From Treponema sp. (GTDB lineage: Bacteria; Spirochaetota; Spirochaetia; Treponematales; Breznakiellaceae), in assembly GCA_009784975.1 (NCBI GenBank), contig WQXG01000003.1, forward strand, positions 1 through 64,000: a DNA stretch of 64,000 nucleotides, in the 5' to 3' direction. The notes below the pieces were generated by a model that had not been told where the DNA came from, searched no databases, and saw nothing but the letters and a program-made list of their open reading frames with translations. Of this stretch, positions 58,629-64,000 are shown one piece after another. Numbering within the stretch: the stretch's first letter is position 1; each line of letters starts with the position of its first letter. Both the position numbers and the translations under genes were made by a program.

Positions 58629-59990
58629 ATGCAATATTATAGCACAAGAAACAGCAATAAATCTGTCAATTTTGCGCAAGCCGCGCTAACAGGACTTGCT
58701 CCGGACGGAGGTCTTTTTGTACCCAAAGAAATACCTCAGTATCCCGCAAATGTTAAAACTTCGCTTGGAACAATGGATTTCTGCGATATAGCCTATGAAA
58801 CGATAAAACCCTATGTTGAGGGCGAAATAAGCGGCAGCGCGCTGGAAGACATTGTAAGAGCGGCTTTTACCTTTAACGCTCCCCTAATATCTGTTGCAGA
58901 CCGGTATGCGGTTGAACTTTTTCACGGACCTACTGCGGCATTTAAGGACTTTGGCGCCCGTTTTATGGCAAGAGCTTTTTCATTCCTGCGCCGAGGTGAA
59001 GATCGCCCGCTGCATATTCTGGTTGCAACTTCCGGCGATACCGGCGGCGCTGTCGCAGACGGCTTTTTTGATGTGCCGGGAATCTTTGTTACCGTTTTGT
59101 ATCCCAAAGGCAGGGTAACGCCCCTTCAAGAGCGGCAAATTGCCGGTCTTGGAAAAAACATATCGGCTCTTGCCGTAGAGGGCAGTTTTGATGATTGCCA
59201 GCAGCTTGTTAAAGCCGCTCTTGCGGACGAAGGTTTAAAAAAACGCATGGCTCTTTCATCCGCCAACTCGATTAATATCAGCCGTCTTATTCCGCAGGCA
59301 GTTTATTATTCCGCTGCGGCAGGGAAGGCTTTTGCCGGCTTTCCGGATCCTGACGGAGAAGCAACGCCTCGCCTTGCCGGTTATAAAACTTCCGCAGTCC
59401 CGGGCGCCCTGCCCGTAACACTTTGCGTACCTTCGGGTAATTTCGGCAATTTAACCGCCGGGCTTTACGCATTAAAAATGGGAGCTCCGATACATCAGTT
59501 TGCCGCTGCCACAAATATAAACAAAACTGTTCCCGACTATCTTGATTCAGGCGAATACCTGACACGCATTTCTCAGGCTACAATTTCCAACGCGATGGAT
59601 GTCGGCGCGCCCAGCAACTTTGAACGCATGACAGCGCATTTTTCGTGGGATGAAATGAAGCGTATCATTTTGGGAGTTTCCGTAAGCGACGAAGAAACAC
59701 GCAAAACAATTGCTCAAATACATGAAAAAACCGGTTACTTTCTTGATCCGCACAGCGCGGTAGGCTGGAAAGGTATTGATAAGCTAATTTTGGAAAATAA
59801 AATAAAAAACAGCGCTATAGGAATACTCTGCACTGCCCACCCTGCAAAATTTTCTGAAACTGTAGAACCATTGGTTGGTCCTATACCGGTGCCTGCATCT
59901 TTGGCACACACAATGGAACGGAATGTGAATGCAAAAACAATCCCGGCGGATGTTCCTGTTTTAATAGAGACTTTATATGAAAAGAATTAA
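58629..59990 (+). CDS. thrC: Threonine synthase
   Basis: YYSTRNSNKSVNFAQAALTGLAPDGGLFVPKEIP, FHGPTAAFKDFGARFMA. Confidence 0.97.
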   Translation: MQYYSTRNSNKSVNFAQAALTGLAPDGGLFVPKEIPQYPANVKTSLGTMDFCDIAYETIKPYVEGEISGSALEDIVRAAFTFNAPLISVADRYAVELFHGPTAAFKDFGARFMARAFSFLRRGEDRPLHILVATSGDTGGAVADGFFDVPGIFVTVLYPKGRVTPLQERQIAGLGKNISALAVEGSFDDCQQLVKAALADEGLKKRMALSSANSINISRLIPQAVYYSAAAGKAFAGFPDPDGEATPRLAGYKTSAVPGALPVTLCVPSGNFGNLTAGLYALKMGAPIHQFAAATNINKTVPDYLDSGEYLTRISQATISNAMDVGAPSNFERMTAHFSWDEMKRIILGVSVSDEETRKTIAQIHEKTGYFLDPHSAVGWKGIDKLILENKIKNSAIGILCTAHPAKFSETVEPLVGPIPVPASLAHTMERNVNAKTIPADVPVLIETLYEKN

Positions 59991-60594
59991 TTTAATTGTC
60001 TTTTTTCTTTTTCTTTCTGCGGCATTTTCATTTGCCTGCGATATGGAGGGGCACTTTTGGTTTGATGTTTCAAACAGCGAAGAGGAAATTCTGTATTCAG
60101 GCTGCTATGATGCAATTAATTCGGGACCTCATATAATTGAATATATTCTGACAAAAGAAAGGGCTGAGGCTACGGGGATAAGGCGGCCGAATGCAACATT
60201 TACGCAAAACAGAGACGGCGGCATTTTACAGAAACTGCTGGCAGAACACGGCTATTCACTGCCCAATCATCGTAATTTTACAAACTCCGGTTATGACAGG
60301 GGGCACATGGCGCCCAACGCGGATTTTAACGACACAAGTGAAAATGCCCTTTTAACTTTTTTTATCGGCAATATCTGGCCGCAAACACCGAATGTAAACA
60401 GAGTTGTGTGGCTAGGCACAGAATACGAAACAAGAAAACTGGCATCAGAATATTCACAGGTAAAAGTTGTAATAATAACAGATGAATTCAGCGAAGAAAA
60501 AATTGGAAATATAACCATTCCATCCTGTTTTAAAAGACGGGTATATGATTTACAGACCGGTGATTTGATTTATGAAATTGACGTTTATCAATGA
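59977..60594 (+). CDS. DNA/RNA non-specific endonuclease (secreted)
   Basis: Signal peptide; SGYDRGHMAPNADFND catalytic motif. Confidence 0.93.
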   Translation: MKRINLIVFFLFLSAAFSFACDMEGHFWFDVSNSEEEILYSGCYDAINSGPHIIEYILTKERAEATGIRRPNATFTQNRDGGILQKLLAEHGYSLPNHRNFTNSGYDRGHMAPNADFNDTSENALLTFFIGNIWPQTPNVNRVVWLGTEYETRKLASEYSQVKVVIITDEFSEEKIGNITIPSCFKRRVYDLQTGDLIYEIDVYQ

Positions 60595-61098
60595 TTCCTG
60601 CCGTGATAAAACAAACAGATAATCAGAGAGCCTGTTTAAATATGCGCATATATTGGGGCAGCGTGGCGACTGTGCCATTTCTTCATTTAATGTATAATAT
60701 AACCTTTCTGCTTTTCTCGCGATAGTTCTTGATATATGAATTTGCGCTTCCATTATATTTTTTCCCGGTATAACCAATTCTTTACATTCCGGTATATTCG
60801 CGGTTAACCTGTCAATCTCTTTTTCCATATTTAAAACGTCAGTATCAGAAAAAGAGATTTTTTCCGCCGACATTATTTTCATCAGATTTTTTTGGATTTT
60901 TTCCATGAAAATACAGGCGGACTTTTGGGAGAATTGCCAGGCATCCTCATTCGAAAGCATGGCTTTAATAAGCCCCAAATGAGAAATGAGCTCATCTAGC
61001 GTACCGATAAAATGAATAATATTATCGTTCTTTGAAACGCTTTTTCCGTTCAAATCGAACGTTTCTCCGGCATCGCCGTTTCCTGTATAAATTTTCAT
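60550..61098 (-). CDS. PduO-type ATP:cob(I)alamin adenosyltransferase-like
   Basis: MKIYTGNGDAGETFDLNGKSVSKND...DELISHLGLIKAML; NICAYLNRLSDYLFVLSR. Confidence 0.85.
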   Translation of the reverse strand: MKIYTGNGDAGETFDLNGKSVSKNDNIIHFIGTLDELISHLGLIKAMLSNEDAWQFSQKSACIFMEKIQKNLMKIMSAEKISFSDTDVLNMEKEIDRLTANIPECKELVIPGKNIMEAQIHISRTIARKAERLYYTLNEEMAQSPRCPNICAYLNRLSDYLFVLSRQESLINVNFINQITGL

Positions 61099-61231
61099 TC
61101 TTCATTATACAGACGCTCCTGCAAACGAGAATACTACACATACGTAAAGCATAAAAAAACCTTGGTCAGCGCCGTCTTATTTTATTATCTTTTAGTTATA
61201 AAGATTATATTTTAATAAAAGGGGGACCTAT

Positions 61232-63427
61232 ATGAAACTTAAATACAAATTAAGTATTATGGTAATCGCGATAATGATTGCCGTTGTTTCAGGGATTGCC
61301 GCGCTGCTTTTAAACCGCGCGTCAAATATCAGCATGTCTTTGAGTGTGCAGGCGGTTGAGCTTTTGGCGGAAAAAAAGGCTGAATATTGGAGCGGCGTGG
61401 AGGAAGGGTATCTGCATGTTTTGCGTACTCTGGCAAATATTATGGCAGATTTTGAAAATCTGCCGGAAGCAGCCAGACGTGATACTTATGACAATATGCT
61501 TTTAGGCACTATTCAGGCAGATCCGTCAATTGTTAACATTTATACTATTTGGAAACCTGATGTTCTGGACAGCGATGCCCGTAACATTGGCCGCACAGGT
61601 TCTACCCCCAAAGGACAATATGCAATGGTGTATACCCGTGAGAATGGCATGCTGGAAAGCAGGGCATCCGCCGATATAGACACTTCTATGGCTTATTTTA
61701 ACGATCCCAAATCAAATATTGAAAGAGTTGATCATCCCATTGCCAGGAAAATTAATGGAAAAGATACATACCTGTTAAGGATGATGGTTTCCATTGTTAA
61801 TTTACGCACCAATGAGGTAGTTGGAGGCATTGGGTTTCTGCTGGATATCGTTAATATTCAGCCATCTGTTGAAACATCAATCGAAAATTATGAAAAAATA
61901 ACCGCTATGGCTATTTATTCAAGCAATGGTTTTATTCTTGCCAGTTATGTTCCACAGCGGATAGGTAAAATGATGGCAGATGTTGATACAATATACGGCG
62001 ATAATCTTACGGCGGCATGCCAGGCAGTTACAGACGGAAAAGAGATAATGTTTAAATCCTATTCCGAAGTACTTGAAACAAATCTGCAAATTGTAATGAA
62101 ACCTTTTAAAATAGGCAATTCTGATACTACATGGACAGTCATGATAGGAACATCAGAAGCCCTTATTATGAAAGAAGTAAATGAAATTGCGCAATTTACA
62201 ATCATTCTGGCTTTAATTGCAATTATAGTTACCGCGGTAATTCTCTTTTTAATTTTTAACAATGTTACAAGGCCAATTGTTAAGGTAACAAATACGTTAA
62301 AAGATATTTCTGAAGGCGAAGGCGATTTAACCCACAGTATAGTAATTAATTCCAAAGATGAAATAGGCAGCCTTGCGCACTATTTTAACCTTACGCTGGA
62401 AAAAATCAAAAATTTGGTTATCATTATTAAAAACCAGTCTGTTACTCTTTTTGACATAGGCAGTGAACTTGCCAGTAATATGAACCAGACTGCCGCGGCA
62501 ATAAATGAAATTACCGCAAACATTCAAAGCATTAAAACCAGGGTAATGAGCCAAAGCGCCAGCGTCACAGAAACAAACGCTACTATGGAACAGGTTACTA
62601 CCAATATCAATAAGCTTAATGACCATGTAGAAAAACAATCAACAAGTGTTGCCCAGTCTTCTTCCGCTATCGAACAAATGTTAGCCAACATTCAATCTGT
62701 GACAAATACGCTGGTCAGGAATGCGGGAAATGTAAAAGAGCTCATGGAATCTTCTGAGGTAGGCAAGTCAGGTCTTAACGGTGTTGCGCTTGATATTCAG
62801 GAAATTTCCCGCGAATCAGAAGGATTAATGGAAATCAACTCTGTCATGAAAAATATCGCAAGTCAGACTAATCTGTTATCCATGAATGCCGCAATTGAAG
62901 CCGCTCATGCAGGGGATTCCGGCAAAGGTTTCGCTGTTGTCGCTGATGAAATACGCAAACTGGCGGAAAGTTCCAGTGAACAGTCAAAAACCATCGGGAC
63001 AGTATTAAAGCATATAAAAGCATCAATAGATAAAATATCCGGCTCCACAGAAAATGTACTGCACAAATTTGAAATAATAGATTCGAGCGTTAAAACAGTC
63101 GCGGATCAGGAAGACAACATTCGTAACGCGATGGAAGAGCAGGGACAGGGAAGTCATCAGGTACTTGAGGCAATTTCCCAGGTGAACGGCATTACACAGC
63201 AGGTAAAAAACGGCTCGCAGGAAATGCTTATAGGTTCAAAGGAAGTAATAAATGAAAGCAAAAATCTTGAGAGGGTTACTCAGGAAATAACCGGAAGCAT
63301 GAACGAAATGGCTACAGGTACAGAACAAATTAACATAGCGGTTCACCGCGTAAGTGAATTAAGCAACAAGAACCGTGAAAACATAGATCTTCTTGTGCGC
63401 GAGGTATCAAAGTTTAAGGTAATGTAA
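61232..63427 (+). CDS. Methyl-accepting chemotaxis protein
   Basis: [44 protein letters not shown]; paralogue of 10810..12999. Confidence 0.96.
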   Translation: MKLKYKLSIMVIAIMIAVVSGIAALLLNRASNISMSLSVQAVELLAEKKAEYWSGVEEGYLHVLRTLANIMADFENLPEAARRDTYDNMLLGTIQADPSIVNIYTIWKPDVLDSDARNIGRTGSTPKGQYAMVYTRENGMLESRASADIDTSMAYFNDPKSNIERVDHPIARKINGKDTYLLRMMVSIVNLRTNEVVGGIGFLLDIVNIQPSVETSIENYEKITAMAIYSSNGFILASYVPQRIGKMMADVDTIYGDNLTAACQAVTDGKEIMFKSYSEVLETNLQIVMKPFKIGNSDTTWTVMIGTSEALIMKEVNEIAQFTIILALIAIIVTAVILFLIFNNVTRPIVKVTNTLKDISEGEGDLTHSIVINSKDEIGSLAHYFNLTLEKIKNLVIIIKNQSVTLFDIGSELASNMNQTAAAINEITANIQSIKTRVMSQSASVTETNATMEQVTTNINKLNDHVEKQSTSVAQSSSAIEQMLANIQSVTNTLVRNAGNVKELMESSEVGKSGLNGVALDIQEISRESEGLMEINSVMKNIASQTNLLSMNAAIEAAHAGDSGKGFAVVADEIRKLAESSSEQSKTIGTVLKHIKASIDKISGSTENVLHKFEIIDSSVKTVADQEDNIRNAMEEQGQGSHQVLEAISQVNGITQQVKNGSQEMLIGSKEVINESKNLERVTQEITGSMNEMATGTEQINIAVHRVSELSNKNRENIDLLVREVSKFKVM

Positions 63428-63462
63428 TTACTTCGTAATTTAATTACTTCGTAATTTTTTAA
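63426..63462 (+). terminator. Terminator-like duplicated AT-rich hairpin
   Basis: taATTACttcGTAATTtaATTACttcGTAATTttttaatt. Confidence 0.5.
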
Positions 63463-64000
63463 TTACAAAGTATCAGGTGAATCAAGCCAGACTGGGAGCA
63501 GCATATTGGTTTCCAGATAACCCATTCTGCGCTTTTTCACCTGAATTTCAAGCAGAGCATAACCTTCGTTTTCCATTATGCGAAACCGCGAAATGGAAAC
63601 AGGATCGTTTTCTGAAATACCGGCTTCATCTGCAACTGAACCGCGCACTACCCTTTCTACGCGGAAATTTGATACAAACAAATTATTCTGAAGAGGCGTT
63701 AGAATCATCCCGAACAGTGGAGCCGCGATTCTGTCGCGTCTTTCTATTCTTGCAGCCTCCAGCAGCGGAAGATCAGGACGCGCCGATGTCATAAGTATAT
63801 GTTTTTTTACATTGCCTTCCCTGTCAACGGTTTCAACCGCAACAAGTTCTCCGGGACCGTAAAGAAATAATTCATCCTGCAAAGCGGGAATAAGAGCTCC
63901 CTGGTCAGCATTTATTTCTCTTCCGTTAATTGTTTTAATATACACGCCCTCGCCGAGACGGTGCAAAGACGCAGGAGTATTCGGGGATTTATAAATTATT
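63463..64000 (-). CDS. PDZ/trypsin-like protease family C-terminal part (truncated by window edge)
   Basis: SLHRLGEGVYIKTINGREI...FVSNFRVERVVRGSVADEAGISENDPVSISRFR; frame stays open to 64000. Confidence 0.55.
   Translation of the reverse strand, partial: IIYKSPNTPASLHRLGEGVYIKTINGREINADQGALIPALQDELFLYGPGELVAVETVDREGNVKKHILMTSARPDLPLLEAARIERRDRIAAPLFGMILTPLQNNLFVSNFRVERVVRGSVADEAGISENDPVSISRFRIMENEGYALLEIQVKKRRMGYLETNMLLPVWLDSPDTL

Overview
The window looks like spirochaete (Treponema-like) chromosome; this affiliation is inferred from gene content and protein style, not from a search. Housekeeping and metabolic content includes a V-type ATPase E-A-B block without D/I/K, tsaD, argG, cimA/ilvB/ilvN with a truncated LeuB-like gene, lgt, oxaloacetate decarboxylase subunits at two loci, a sigma-70 factor, tmRNA, infA, thrC, a PduO-type adenosyltransferase and two chemotaxis receptors. 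The most interesting region is ~33.9-56.9 kb. It is an aryl-polyene-like biosynthetic cluster: MalT/LuxR regulator, GT2, ketosynthase, ACP, a COG4648-like membrane/AMP-ligase/hotdog-dehydratase fusion, B12-type and SPASM-like radical SAM proteins, a methyltransferase, a chain-length-factor-like KS, an aromatic ammonia-lyase, GT32, an alpha/beta hydrolase, DUF3261-like and LolA-like proteins and an MMPL exporter. A minus-strand AlbA_2 + PD-(D/E)XK gene pair interrupts the cluster. That pair sits directly behind an inverted copy of the promoter and first ~44 codons of the neighbouring radical SAM gene. Other non-coding signals are a ~138-nt structured, GGA-rich element bounded by a second copy of the tmRNA 3' end, ~170-250 bp nested-palindrome (MITE-like) intergenic elements, repeats embedded in frame in conserved enzymes (including a 7-bp tandem in ilvB), candidate leaderless promoters and a possible ATT start codon. 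All family calls are by reading the protein sequences by eye; no database search was run.
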